A DNA stretch of 64,000 bases from Caviibacter sp963550915 (lineage in GTDB: Bacteria > Fusobacteriota > Fusobacteriia > Fusobacteriales > Leptotrichiaceae). The position numbers and the translations under genes are program-made. The stretch covers positions 26,113 through 90,112 of the forward strand of contig CAUVEB010000006.1 in NCBI GenBank assembly GCA_963550915.1. The letters run 5' to 3'. This document shows, in pieces, positions 44,501-52,516 of the stretch. The first letter of the stretch is position 1; every line of letters starts with the position of its first letter. The notes under the pieces were generated by a model. It ran no database searches. It had not been told where the DNA came from and was given only the letters and a program-made list of their open reading frames with translations.

Positions 44501-45452
44501 TATCAAATATGATGTTGTTGAAAAATTAGCAGTTAAACCATCAGAAAATAGTGAAATAAATCCAAGAGCAATAATATATGGCAAGAATAATAAGAAAGTT
44601 GCTGAATACAGCATACCTTATGGTTCATACTTGATGTTTAGTGAAGGAGATAAGGTAAAATCTGGAGAAATTATTGCTAAAATAATTAAGACAAATGAAG
44701 GTAATAAGGATATCACTGGAGGTCTTCCAAGAGTACAAGAATTATTTGAAGCAAGAAATCCAAAAGGTAAAGCTACATTAGCTGATTATTCAGGAAGAAT
44801 AATATTTAAAGATGATGTAAAAAACAAAAAAGGTACACGTACTATTTCAATAGTAGATCCTGAAAATGGAACTGAAATAAAACAATATGTAATACAAGGA
44901 GGAGAAAGACTTGTAATTACAAATGAAATGCTTATTGAAAAAGGTGCTAAAATAACAGATGGACCTATATCACCACATGATATATTAAGAATAAAAGGTG
45001 CTGTTGCAGCACAACAATTTATACTTGAATCAGTTCAAGGTGTATATAGAGGACAAGGTGTTTCAGTAAATGATAAGCATATTGAAATTATTGTAAAACA
45101 AATGTTCCAAAAAGTAAGAATTGTAACATCAGGAGCATCATTATTCCTAGAAGATGAACTTGTTGATAGAAAACAAATAGAAAAAGAAAATGAAGTATTA
45201 AAATCAAAAGGTAAAGAACCTGCAACTTATGAACCAATTATACAAGGTATAACAAAGGCTGCGGTTAATACTGAAAGCTTTATATCAGCTGCATCATTCC
45301 AAGAAACAACAAAAGTACTTGCAAATGCTGCAATTGAAGGTAAAGTAGATAGACTTGAAGGACTAAAAGAAAATGTTACTATAGGTAAGAAAATACCAAG
45401 TGGTACAGGATTTAGAGATTATCAAGATATTAATATTATAATAAAAGAATAA
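41508..45452 (+). CDS. rpoC: RNA polymerase beta' subunit
   Basis: 1314 residues. The N-terminal zinc motif is CSCGKYKRLKHKGIKCEKCG near 63, the clamp/lid region RRERMGHIELATPIAHIW near 89, the active-centre NADFDGDQMAVH near 446, and the second zinc cluster with C-GCFEEG...C-KLEKGVCKKCYG near 771-860. The trigger loop GEPGTQLTMRTFHTGG is near 882, and the C-terminal ITKAAVNTESFISAASFQETT is present. Zinc ligands and catalytic aspartates are all intact. It is followed by a short GC hairpin and gmk. Confidence 0.98.
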   Translation: MSIRDFDSIQIKLASPEKIREWSYGEVTKAETINYRTLKPEPDGLFCERIFGPSKDYECSCGKYKRLKHKGIKCEKCGVDVTTSKIRRERMGHIELATPIAHIWYSKGTPNKMSLLLGVSTKDLESVLYHSKYIVINGDEENPRGSIIQSREYELIKQQNKKDFVAKMGAEGVLTLLKDIDLEELDKKLEAELEEVNSAQRRKKIVKRLKIVRDFITSGNRPEWMILTVLPVMPADLRPMVQLDGGRFATSDLNDLYRRVINRNTRLKKLLDMHAPETMVKNEKRMLQEAVDCLIDNGRRGKAILSQNNRELKSLSSMLKGKQGRFRQNLLGKRVDYSGRSVIVVGPSLKMNQCGLPKKMALELYKPFLMRELVKRELATNIKIAKKMVEEENENVWELIEEIIKNHPVLLNRAPTLHRLSIQAFEPTLIEGKAIRLHPLVCSAFNADFDGDQMAVHLVLSPEAQMEAKILMLSTNNLLAPSSGKPIAVPSQDMVMGCYYMTKSRAGEKGEGLRFSNKNQMITAYQNNKIGTHALVDVRIDGKIVTTTPGRLMFATMLPKEVRDYTKTYGKKEIGNLISSLYKKFGPQKTSELLDKIKEFGYHYGTIAGVTVSVGDLEIPETKKALIAEAEKNVLAIEKEYRQGKIINEERYRRTVEIWSEVTTKVTDDMMNNLDEFNPVYMMATSGARGSIAQMRQLGGMRGLMADTQGRIMEKPIKANFREGLSVLDFFMSSHGARKGSADTALRTADSGYLTRRLVDISHEVIVNKDDCGCFEEGILVSDLVESGEVIEKLSERIYGRNLAKDLVLDGEVIAKYNELVTDELVSKIEKLEITEVMVRSPLTCKLEKGVCKKCYGIDLSNHKEILKGEAVGVIAAQSIGEPGTQLTMRTFHTGGVATAASVQTNYRADANGKIKYVDLVLIKDENDNEVVASQTARAIIGKHRYEIPTGSKLMFKNGDSVKKGEIIAEFDPYQTPIITTESGKIEFRDIYIKENHDIKYDVVEKLAVKPSENSEINPRAIIYGKNNKKVAEYSIPYGSYLMFSEGDKVKSGEIIAKIIKTNEGNKDITGGLPRVQELFEARNPKGKATLADYSGRIIFKDDVKNKKGTRTISIVDPENGTEIKQYVIQGGERLVITNEMLIEKGAKITDGPISPHDILRIKGAVAAQQFILESVQGVYRGQGVSVNDKHIEIIVKQMFQKVRIVTSGASLFLEDELVDRKQIEKENEVLKSKGKEPATYEPIIQGITKAAVNTESFISAASFQETTKVLANAAIEGKVDRLEGLKENVTIGKKIPSGTGFRDYQDINIIIKE

Positions 45453-45457
45453 ATAAT

Positions 45458-45480
45458 GGGAGAGCTCTCGTTCTCCCTTG
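45458..45480 (+). terminator. Terminator after rpoC
   Basis: GGGAGA and TCTCCC around an eight-base loop, followed by TTGTTT: a modest intrinsic terminator. Confidence 0.65.
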
Positions 45481-45506
45481 TTTGAATATAAAGGAGCTAT
45501 AGTATA

Positions 45507-46067
45507 ATGAAAGGGAAGTTATTTATAGTTTCTGGACCATCTGGCTCTGGAAAATCAACTATTACAAAAAAAGTAAGAGATATACTAAATATACCTTTAT
45601 CAATTTCAGCTACAACAAGAAAACCAAGAGTTGGTGAAGTAGATGGTGTTGATTACTATTTTTTAACTACTAATGAGTTTGAGAAAAAAATTGAAAATGA
45701 TGAATTTTTTGAATATGCAAATGTACATGGTAATTATTATGGTACACTTATATCACAAATAGATAAAAAACTTGAACTTGGTCAAAATGTTATACTTGAA
45801 ATAGATGTTCAAGGTGGTATAATTGCAAAATCAAAAAGACCTGATGCAATTTTAATTTTTTGTAGAACAGAAGATGAAAATATATTAGAAAATAGATTAA
45901 GAGCAAGAAATACAGATAGTGAAGAAATCATACTAAAAAGATTAGAAAACGCAAAAAAAGAATTAGAGTATGAAAAAAAATACGACTACGTAATTGTAAA
46001 TAAAGAGCTAGAAATATCTATACAAGAATTAATAAATATAATTAATGGTGAGAATAATGGAAAATAA
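45507..46067 (+). CDS. gmk: Guanylate kinase
   Basis: 186 residues, phosphorylating GMP to GDP. The P-loop VSGPSGSGKST is at the N-terminus, SISATTRKPRVGEVDGVDYYF (GMP-binding) is near 32, and LEIDVQGG is near 98. Length is typical. AAAGGAG precedes the ATG at 45507. Its end overlaps the rpoZ start by 11 bases, the same gmk-rpoZ pairing seen in many bacteria. Confidence 0.97.
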   Translation: MKGKLFIVSGPSGSGKSTITKKVRDILNIPLSISATTRKPRVGEVDGVDYYFLTTNEFEKKIENDEFFEYANVHGNYYGTLISQIDKKLELGQNVILEIDVQGGIIAKSKRPDAILIFCRTEDENILENRLRARNTDSEEIILKRLENAKKELEYEKKYDYVIVNKELEISIQELINIINGENNGK

Positions 46068-46239
46068 AAAAATAACAGCAGACGATTTAATGAAAAAAAT
46101 ACCAAATAAATATGAATTAGCCATAGCATGTGGAAAAGTTGCAAGAGAAAAATTTGTAGGTGGGATACCAAAACACAAGGTTATGGATGTAGTTTTTGAA
46201 GAAATAATGAATGATGAAATAATAATTGAAGAAAATTAA
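46057..46239 (+). CDS. rpoZ: RNA polymerase omega subunit
   Basis: 60 residues from ATG 46057, with the omega fold motif ITADDLMKKIPNKYELAIACG. The omega core helix continues KVAREKFVGG. This start is preferred to ATG 46045, because GGTGAG sits just ahead of it and the earlier ATG lies inside that site. Omega binds the beta' C-terminus and aids polymerase assembly. Overlap with gmk implies coupled translation. Confidence 0.9.
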   Translation: MENKKITADDLMKKIPNKYELAIACGKVAREKFVGGIPKHKVMDVVFEEIMNDEIIIEEN

Positions 46240-46240
46240 C

Positions 46241-46268
46241 TTGACATTATCAAATATTGTATTAAACT
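46241..46268 (+). promoter_or_regulatory. Promoter of dnaG-rpoD
   Basis: TTGACA (46241-46246), 16 bases, TAAACT (46263-46268), directly after rpoZ. Confidence 0.6.
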
Positions 46269-46288
46269 AGATATTGAGGAGTATAATT

Positions 46289-48097
46289 ATGATTACATCA
46301 GAGGAAAGAGAAGAGCTACTAGCAAAAATTGATATTGTTGACCTAATAAGTCAATATGTTGATTTAAAAAAATCGGGTTCTGGCTATAAAGGATACTCTC
46401 CATTTAAAAATGAAAACACACCATCTTTTATGGTAAGTCCTGAAAAAAAGATATTCAAAGATTTTAGTTCAAATATAGGTGGTGATGCCATCAGTTTTTA
46501 TATGAAAATAAATAATCTTAGTTATACTAGAGCAGTTCAAGAACTTTCTAAAAAATATGGTGTAATTTTAAAAAATTCAAACTATTTTTTACATGATGAT
46601 AAGAATAGTAAATATTATGAAATTTTAAAAGATGTCTGTGATATATACGTTCAAAATTTAAACGAAGATGAAAATGCAAAAGAATACTTATTAAAAAGAG
46701 GATATACATTAGAGGATATAAAAAGATTTAAAATAGGATATGCTAAAGATGAATGGAATAATGTATATGAAAAGCTTAAAGATAAGTATAGTCTTGAAGA
46801 ATTGCAAGAACTTGGAATTGTAAAAAAGACAAATGAGAGCATATATGACGTATATAGAAATAGAATAACTTTTCCTATATATAACATAAAAAAGCAAATT
46901 ATAGCTTTTGGTGGAAGATATATAGGTAGTGATAAAGAAATACCTAAATATTTAAACTCAAAAGAAAGTTTGATATTTAAAAAAAGTGATGAGCTTTTTG
47001 GTATATTTGATGAAGGAAAGTCAATAATTAAAAGAGAATATTGTATTTTAGTTGAAGGTTTTTTTGATGTGTTAAGCTTACATAAACACGGTTTTTCTGA
47101 AACTGTGGCAAGTCTTGGTACATCATTTACTGACAACCAAGCAAAACTTTTAAAAAAATTTACAAATAATATAATTATTGCATATGATGATGATGAAGCT
47201 GGAAATAATGCTAAACTTAGAACTATATTATTACTTAATAAATATGAGTTTAATATTAGAATATTAAGTTTAAACAAAATGGCAAAAGATCCAGATGAAT
47301 TCTTATTTAAATATGGAAAAGATGAGTTTTTAGAAAAAATGAAAAATTCTAAGGATTCATTTGACTATATTTATGATTATTATAAAAAAGATTATGACAT
47401 TAGTAAAATACCTGCAAAACTTAAAATTATAGAAGATATGAAGCAGTTTTTTAGTACCTTAAGAAACGATATCTATCGTGATGAGTTTTCAAAAAGACTA
47501 TCAAATAATCTTGAACTTGATATAAGTACAGTTAAAAAATATTTAAAATTTATAAAATTAAATAATCAAAATGTAAAAGAAAAACAAAAAAAAGAAGAAA
47601 ATGAAACAGTTAGTTTTAAAACTAAACAAGATTCATTAGAAGAAGAGACAATAAGATTATTATGTCTACAAAAAGAATATTTTAATTTATTTAAAAATTT
47701 TAAATTTACCAATCCATATCTTGAAAATATATTTGTTAAACTTTCAAAAAATAAATTTAATAATATAGAAATGGTGAATTTTGATGCTGAAGAAGAAGAA
47801 ATATACTTTCAAATTACTACACAATATCAAAATGAAAATATAATAAAAAATAATCATGCAGTATTATATAGGGAGTGGATAAAAAAAGAGATAAATGAAG
47901 TGCTTGACATCATTATAGCTCAGTATGGAGGCATTAATAATATACCTATTGATGCATATGAAAGAAGCATTGAAATAAAGAAAATACTAAAAAGTATAGA
48001 CAAAAGCAGAGACATTAAGCAGATTGAAAACGCATATAATATATATAAAGAATATAAGGAAAGGGAGATTGCATGGCTGACAGAAAACAAAATTTGA
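46289..48097 (+). CDS. dnaG: DNA primase, zinc-binding ligands lost
   Basis: 602 residues from ATG 46289, which GAGGAG precedes; the longer TTG frame would start inside that site. The N-terminal CHC2 fold is recognisable (LKKSGSGYKGYSPFKNENTPSF, then VSPEKKIFKDFSSNIGGDA). The canonical zinc ligands C-P-F-H and C-F-x-C have become S-P-F-K and D-F-S-S, so no zinc site remains. The TOPRIM catalytic core is intact, with VEGFFDVLSLHKHG near 252 and IIAYDDDEAGNNAKL near 302. It makes the RNA primers for replication. Its stop lies 25 bases inside rpoD, the usual dnaG-rpoD pairing. Confidence 0.93.
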   Translation: MITSEEREELLAKIDIVDLISQYVDLKKSGSGYKGYSPFKNENTPSFMVSPEKKIFKDFSSNIGGDAISFYMKINNLSYTRAVQELSKKYGVILKNSNYFLHDDKNSKYYEILKDVCDIYVQNLNEDENAKEYLLKRGYTLEDIKRFKIGYAKDEWNNVYEKLKDKYSLEELQELGIVKKTNESIYDVYRNRITFPIYNIKKQIIAFGGRYIGSDKEIPKYLNSKESLIFKKSDELFGIFDEGKSIIKREYCILVEGFFDVLSLHKHGFSETVASLGTSFTDNQAKLLKKFTNNIIIAYDDDEAGNNAKLRTILLLNKYEFNIRILSLNKMAKDPDEFLFKYGKDEFLEKMKNSKDSFDYIYDYYKKDYDISKIPAKLKIIEDMKQFFSTLRNDIYRDEFSKRLSNNLELDISTVKKYLKFIKLNNQNVKEKQKKEENETVSFKTKQDSLEEETIRLLCLQKEYFNLFKNFKFTNPYLENIFVKLSKNKFNNIEMVNFDAEEEEIYFQITTQYQNENIIKNNHAVLYREWIKKEINEVLDIIIAQYGGINNIPIDAYERSIEIKKILKSIDKSRDIKQIENAYNIYKEYKEREIAWLTENKI

Positions 48098-49212
48098 AAA
48101 ATAATTTATTGATGTTGCTTAAAAAAGCACGTGAAAACAAAACAATAAACATAAAAGAAATAAATGAATTGCTTTCTAGTAAGTTTAGTCAAGAAAAAAT
48201 ATTGCAACTAATTTCTAAAATTAAAAGTGAAGGTATTACAGTTGTTGAAGATGCAAAAACTCCAAAAGAAGAAAAAAAAGAGAAAAAGGTTGAAATATTA
48301 ACTATACCTTATGAAAAGATAGATGATAGCGAAGTAGAAAAAATGCTAAGCGATGATATAATGAAAATTGCTGAAAATATGGATGTAGACGAACCTATAA
48401 AAATGTATCTACGTGAAATAGGGCAAATACCATTACTTACGCATGAAGATGAGATAGAACTTGCACAAAAAGTTCTTGAAGGAGATACTATAGCTAAGCA
48501 AAAACTTATTGAATCAAATCTAAGATTAGTTGTAAGTATTGCTAAAAAACATACTAATAGGGGTCTAAAATTACTTGATTTAATACAAGAAGGTAATATG
48601 GGACTTATGAAAGCAGTAGAAAAGTTTGAATATGAAAAAGGATTCAAATTTTCAACATATGCAACTTGGTGGATAAGACAAGCTATTACAAGAGCAATAG
48701 CAGATCAAGGTAGAACAATAAGAATACCTGTTCATATGATAGAAACAATAAACAAGATAAAAAAAGAAAGTAGAATAATTTTACAAGAAACAGGAAAAGA
48801 ACCAACACCAGAAGATTTAGCACTTAAACTTGAACTTCCTGTAGATAAAGTAAAAAGTATACTTGAAATGAATCAAGATCCAATTTCACTAGAAACACCA
48901 GTAGGTAGTGAAGATGATAGTGAACTAGGAGATTTTGTTGAAGATGATAAATTCTTAAATCCATATGATGCAACAACTAGAGTACTTCTTCGTGAAAAAT
49001 TAGAAGATATTTTAAAAGATACTCTAAATGAAAGAGAAGAACAAGTATTAAGACATAGATTTGGATTAGATGACGGTTCACCAAAAACACTAGAAGAAGT
49101 TGGTAAGATTTTTGATGTAACAAGAGAAAGAATAAGACAAATAGAAGTAAAAGCTATAAAGAAATTAACATTTAATAAAAACAAAAAAAGCTTAGAAAAT
49201 TATAGAACATAA
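48073..49212 (+). CDS. rpoD: Primary sigma factor (sigma-70/SigA)
   Basis: 379 residues, the housekeeping sigma factor. A short charged region 1.1-like segment leads into region 1.2 (DEPIKMYLREIGQIPLLTHEDE near 104), region 2 (YEKGFKFSTYATWWIRQAIT near 192, with the -10 recognition and melting residues), region 3 (IPVHMIETINK), and region 4.2 HTH (TLEEVGKIFDVTRERIRQIE near 336). Length fits Gram-positive-type SigA rather than the long E. coli form. GGGAG precedes ATG 48073 inside the end of dnaG. The many TTGACA/TATAAT promoters in the window match such a sigma factor. Confidence 0.97.
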   Translation: MADRKQNLKNNLLMLLKKARENKTINIKEINELLSSKFSQEKILQLISKIKSEGITVVEDAKTPKEEKKEKKVEILTIPYEKIDDSEVEKMLSDDIMKIAENMDVDEPIKMYLREIGQIPLLTHEDEIELAQKVLEGDTIAKQKLIESNLRLVVSIAKKHTNRGLKLLDLIQEGNMGLMKAVEKFEYEKGFKFSTYATWWIRQAITRAIADQGRTIRIPVHMIETINKIKKESRIILQETGKEPTPEDLALKLELPVDKVKSILEMNQDPISLETPVGSEDDSELGDFVEDDKFLNPYDATTRVLLREKLEDILKDTLNEREEQVLRHRFGLDDGSPKTLEEVGKIFDVTRERIRQIEVKAIKKLTFNKNKKSLENYRT

Positions 49213-49240
49213 TAGACAAAAAATATTAATATGATATAAT
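49213..49240 (+). promoter_or_regulatory. Promoter of ridA
   Basis: TAGACA (49213-49218), 16 bases, TATAAT (49235-49240). Confidence 0.65.
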
Positions 49241-49254
49241 AAGTTAGGAGAATT

Positions 49255-49614
49255 ATGGAAAATTTAATACCTAAGGCAGTAGGACCTTATTCACCATTTA
49301 GAATTTCAAATAATACAATATATATTTCAGGACAATTAGGGCTTGATCCTATTACAAACACATTAAAAGAAAGTGTTGTAGAACAAGCAAAACAGTCATT
49401 AACAAATATAGAAAATATATTGAAGTTAAATGGATATAAAATGTCAGATGTTATAAAAACGACAGTATTACTTGACGATATAAACGATTTTACAAAGGTA
49501 AATGAGGTATATGCAACATTTTTTACTGAGCCATATCCTGCAAGATCAGCATTTGCTGTTAAAAGTTTACCAAAATCAGCATTAGTTGAAATTGAGGTTA
49601 TTGCAGTAAAATAA
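49255..49614 (+). CDS. ridA: Enamine/imine deaminase RidA
   Basis: 119 residues of the YjgF/YER057c/UK114 family. It hydrolyses reactive 2-aminoacrylate and related enamines formed by PLP enzymes. Visible features are PKAVGPYSPF at the N-terminus, the strand ISGQLGLDP near 25, and the catalytic-arginine segment YPARSAFAVKSLPKSALVEI near 96, ending in the usual EVIAVK. A single-gene unit: its own promoter, AGGAG before the ATG, and the lysine-riboswitch promoter overlapping its 3' end. Confidence 0.95.
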   Translation: MENLIPKAVGPYSPFRISNNTIYISGQLGLDPITNTLKESVVEQAKQSLTNIENILKLNGYKMSDVIKTTVLLDDINDFTKVNEVYATFFTEPYPARSAFAVKSLPKSALVEIEVIAVK

Positions 49615-49630
49615 ATTTAATTAATATAAT
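49601..49630 (+). promoter_or_regulatory. Promoter of the lysine riboswitch/transporter unit
   Basis: TTGCAG (49601-49606), 18 bases, TATAAT (49625-49630); the -35 lies inside the end of ridA. Confidence 0.6.
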
Positions 49631-49642
49631 GAAAAACAAAAG

Positions 49643-49849
49643 GATAGAGGAGCATAAATTATTAGTAGTTTGTGGAGGTGGCGACCTATGAAACAAATAA
49701 AAGGAATTTTTGCCGAAATAATGGGCGTGCAAACCTGATTATTGGGGATGTATGGAATACATACATAACTGTCATTAGAAATAATGTTGAGCTATCAATT
49801 GTATATAATTTTTTTGATATACACTGATAGCTAATCTATCAGTTTTTTT
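49643..49849 (+). promoter_or_regulatory. Lysine riboswitch (L-box) with terminator
   Basis: The aptamer matches the L-box consensus in order: GATAGAGG (49643-49650) forming P1, then AGTAG, GGAG, GCCGAA, TTGGGG, ACTGTCA, GAAA, and the closing GAGCTATC (49789-49796). The expression platform is a terminator ACTGATAG / CTATCAGT (49823-49843) plus seven T. AGCTATCA of the P1 3' strand can instead pair with TGATAGCT (49825-49832) as an antiterminator. With lysine bound, P1 forms and transcription should stop, turning off the transporter downstream. Confidence 0.9.
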
Positions 49850-49879
49850 ATTCAAAATAAAATAAAGGAGAGATTAGCG

Positions 49880-51418
49880 TTGAAGAAATTTTTATTATCA
49901 CTACTAACAATATTTTCAATATTTAGTTTTAGCAGTGAAAAGAAAGTATTAAGAGTTGGAATGGAGGTAGGTTATGCACCATTTAATTGGTACCAAAAAG
50001 ATGATGCCAATGGAGCTGTAAAAATACCTACAGGTTATGCAAATGGATATGATGTACAAATTGCAAAATTAATTGCAAAATCACTTGATAGAGAGCTTGA
50101 AATTGTACCAAGTGATTGGGACTCATTACTAGGTCCAGCACTAAATTCAGATAAAATAGACTTAGTTATAGCTGGAATGTCACCAACTAATGAAAGAAAA
50201 AAGAGTATTGATTTTACTAATTCATATTATGAGGCAGATATAGTTGTAGTTGTAAAAAAAGACGGTAAATATGCAAATTCTAAGACTTTAAATGACTTTA
50301 CAGATGCAAAAATAACAGGTCAATTAAATACATTACACTATGGATTAATTGATCAATTAAAAGATGCAAAAAAACAAGTTGCAATGGAGAATTTTCCAGC
50401 AATGGTAGTTGCACTTAATTCAGGTAAAATAGATGGATACATAGCAGAAAGACCAAGTGCATTATCAGCAAGTTTTTCTGATACAAGTATTAGTTTTGTA
50501 GATTTTAAAGATAACGGATTTTCATATGATAAAGATGAAGTAAATGTTGCAATTGGTGTAAAAAAAGGAAATACGACATTAGTTAATGAAGTAAATAAAG
50601 CATTATCAAATATTTCAAAAAGTACAAGAGAAAATTTAATGCAAGATGCAATAAAAAATCAACCGCTTCAAAATGATGCTGAAAATGAAGAAGAATTAGG
50701 ATTTTTAGCTTTAGTTAAAAACATATTACAAAATTATGGTATAAAATATCTAATAGGTACACTAACAACAGTATATTTAGCAATTATTGGTACAGGAGTA
50801 GGCTTTATTATTGGAATGATAGTAGCACTAGTAAATACTGCATCAATAAAAGATAAAAGAAAAAAATTACATAATTTCATATACTATATACTAAAGAAGA
50901 TAAATGCAGTCTATATATCAGTATTTAGAGGAACTCCGATGATAGTTCAAGCTATGATATTTTACTATGGACTAGGTCAGGTATTTGATATAAACTTAAC
51001 ACCTATGGTTGCTGCAATGATAATAATATCAGTAAATACAGGAGCATATTTATCAGAGATAATAAGAGGAGGAATATTATCTATTGATAATGGTCAATAT
51101 GAAGCTGCAATGTCACTTGGATTTACTCATAAACAGGCAATGATATATGTCATTTTACCACAAGCAGTAAGAAATATTTTACCAGCTGTTGGTAACGAAT
51201 TTATAATAAACATAAAAGACTCAGCAGTATTATTTGCAATAGGTGTAACAGAACTATATACAATTTCAAAACAAATTGCAGGTACAAATTTTAGATATTA
51301 TGAGGTATTTATAATTACTTGTGTTATATATTTCATATTAACAACAGTACTTAGCAAATTACTTAAATATATAGAAGTTAAAATGGACGGAAGTAGTACA
51401 TACGAAATTGTAGAATAG
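49880..51418 (+). CDS. Lysine ABC transporter: fused substrate-binding protein and permease
   Basis: 512 residues in one chain. An N-terminal signal sequence (KKFLLSLLTIFSIFSFS) is followed by a family 3 solute-binding domain: GMEVGYAPFNWYQKD near 27, GYDVQIAKLIAK near 55, DLVIAGMSPTNERKKSIDF near 93. From about 285 a BPD permease domain follows, with several membrane helices and the coupling motif EAAMSLGFTHKQAM near 411. Start is TTG at 49880 with AAGGAGAG upstream. Lysine specificity is inferred from the lysine riboswitch directly ahead. The ATPase follows after 9 bases. The fusion keeps the binding protein tethered to the channel. Confidence 0.9.
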   Translation: MKKFLLSLLTIFSIFSFSSEKKVLRVGMEVGYAPFNWYQKDDANGAVKIPTGYANGYDVQIAKLIAKSLDRELEIVPSDWDSLLGPALNSDKIDLVIAGMSPTNERKKSIDFTNSYYEADIVVVVKKDGKYANSKTLNDFTDAKITGQLNTLHYGLIDQLKDAKKQVAMENFPAMVVALNSGKIDGYIAERPSALSASFSDTSISFVDFKDNGFSYDKDEVNVAIGVKKGNTTLVNEVNKALSNISKSTRENLMQDAIKNQPLQNDAENEEELGFLALVKNILQNYGIKYLIGTLTTVYLAIIGTGVGFIIGMIVALVNTASIKDKRKKLHNFIYYILKKINAVYISVFRGTPMIVQAMIFYYGLGQVFDINLTPMVAAMIIISVNTGAYLSEIIRGGILSIDNGQYEAAMSLGFTHKQAMIYVILPQAVRNILPAVGNEFIINIKDSAVLFAIGVTELYTISKQIAGTNFRYYEVFIITCVIYFILTTVLSKLLKYIEVKMDGSSTYEIVE

Positions 51419-51427
51419 GGGACTTAT

Positions 51428-52153
51428 ATGAATAAAATATTAAAAATAAATAATCTTAAAAAAATATATGGAAATAGAACAGTATTAGAAAATATTAATC
51501 TTGATGTAGAAGAAAAAGAAGTGATTAGTATAATAGGTTCATCAGGTAGTGGTAAATCAACTCTACTAAGATGTATAAATTTACTTGAAATACCAACTCA
51601 AGGAGAAATAAAGTTTCATGATGAAAACGTACTTACAGGTAATATTAAAAAAGAAAAATATTGTCAAAAAGTAGGTATGGTTTTTCAAAATTTTAACTTA
51701 TTCAATAATCTTACAGTCCTTGAAAATTGTATATTAGGACCTACTAAAATATTAGGAATAGAAAAAGAACAGGCAAAAGAGCAAGCACTTAATTATCTAG
51801 AAAAAGTTGGAATGAGAAAATATATAAATGCAAGACCAAAACATTTATCTGGTGGGCAAAAGCAAAGAGTTGCAATTGCAAGAGCATTGTGTATGAAGCC
51901 TGAAATTTTACTTTTTGATGAACCAACATCAGCACTTGATCCTGAAATGGTAAATGAAGTGTTGAAGACTATAAACGAACTTGCAAAAGAAGGTATGACT
52001 ATGCTAATAGTAACTCACGAAATGGAATTTGCAAAAAATGTATCAACTAGAGTTATATTCTTAGAAAAAGGTCACATACTTGAAGACGGTACTCCAGAAC
52101 AAATATTTAATAATCCAAAAAATGAAAGAACAAAAGAGTTCATTCAAAATTAA
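51428..52153 (+). CDS. Lysine/polar amino acid ABC transporter ATPase
   Basis: 241 residues, one ABC cassette: Walker A IGSSGSGKSTLLRC near 36, Q-loop VFQNFNLFNNLTVLEN near 83, signature LSGGQKQRVAIARAL near 140, Walker B ILLFDEPTSALDPE and the switch His in VTHEMEFAK. Typical of the GlnQ/HisP group (PAAT family). It energises the fused binding protein-permease upstream and ends at a strong hairpin terminator. Confidence 0.95.
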   Translation: MNKILKINNLKKIYGNRTVLENINLDVEEKEVISIIGSSGSGKSTLLRCINLLEIPTQGEIKFHDENVLTGNIKKEKYCQKVGMVFQNFNLFNNLTVLENCILGPTKILGIEKEQAKEQALNYLEKVGMRKYINARPKHLSGGQKQRVAIARALCMKPEILLFDEPTSALDPEMVNEVLKTINELAKEGMTMLIVTHEMEFAKNVSTRVIFLEKGHILEDGTPEQIFNNPKNERTKEFIQN

Positions 52154-52183
52154 AATAAGCAATGAGTTATTCATTGCTTATTT
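52153..52183 (+). terminator. Terminator after the lysine transporter
   Basis: AAATAAGCAATGA and TCATTGCTTATTT form a perfect 13-bp stem with a GTTAT loop. Confidence 0.88.
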
Positions 52184-52187
52184 GTTT

Positions 52188-52310
52188 GTAATAGTATTGA
52201 AAGGTAAAGGGGTGATACTATTACATAACATTAAAACCTTAAAATGAAGATTAACATTTAAGAAAAAAGTGATAAATAACAATATAAAAAAAGTTTTGAT
52301 ATTGTTATTT
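52188..52310. repeat. Tandem hairpins in an otherwise empty 330-base gap
   Basis: GTAATAGTAT (52188-52197) and ATACTATTAC (52215-52224) are perfect inverted 10-mers with a purine-rich AAAGG-AAAGGGGTG loop resembling ribosome sites. AAATAACAATAT (52274-52285) and ATATTGTTATTT (52299-52310) are perfect inverted 12-mers. No gene is supported: the frame after AAGGGGTG ends after 12 codons. The rest of the gap to 52468 is plain A/T-rich sequence. A small RNA or protein-binding sites are possible. Confidence 0.5.
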
Positions 52311-52468
52311 AAAATTTATCTTATGCATAGTATAGGTTGAAAATAAAAATAAGCTTAAAAAAAGAATAAAATAAAAAAAATAAATTTAAACAAATAAAAA
52401 ATATTCATTTTATGATTTAAAAATTTGAATTTATAGATACATCAACTTATTTAACTGTTTCATGAAAT

Positions 52469-52509
52469 AAAAAAAGGCTAAATAAGTTAAATAATTAACC
52501 TATATAGCC
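52469..52509 (-). terminator. Terminator of the rpsA operon (minus strand)
   Basis: Read on the minus strand, GGCTATATAGGTTAA and TTAACTTATTTAGCC pair with a few mismatches and run into seven T. Confidence 0.8.
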
Positions 52510-52516
52510 GTATATT

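Noticed and set aside
38481..45452. Numerous 60-120 codon minus-strand frames inside rpoB and rpoC
   Set aside because: They are shadows of strongly conserved genes on the other strand; none shows a ribosome site or motif.
46651..47277. 208-codon minus-strand frame inside dnaG
   Set aside because: Low-complexity Ser/Leu/Phe shadow of dnaG, whose motifs are intact.
52212..52247. 12-codon frame after AAGGGGTG
   Set aside because: Too short and within a hairpin; no resemblance to a known leader or toxin peptide.
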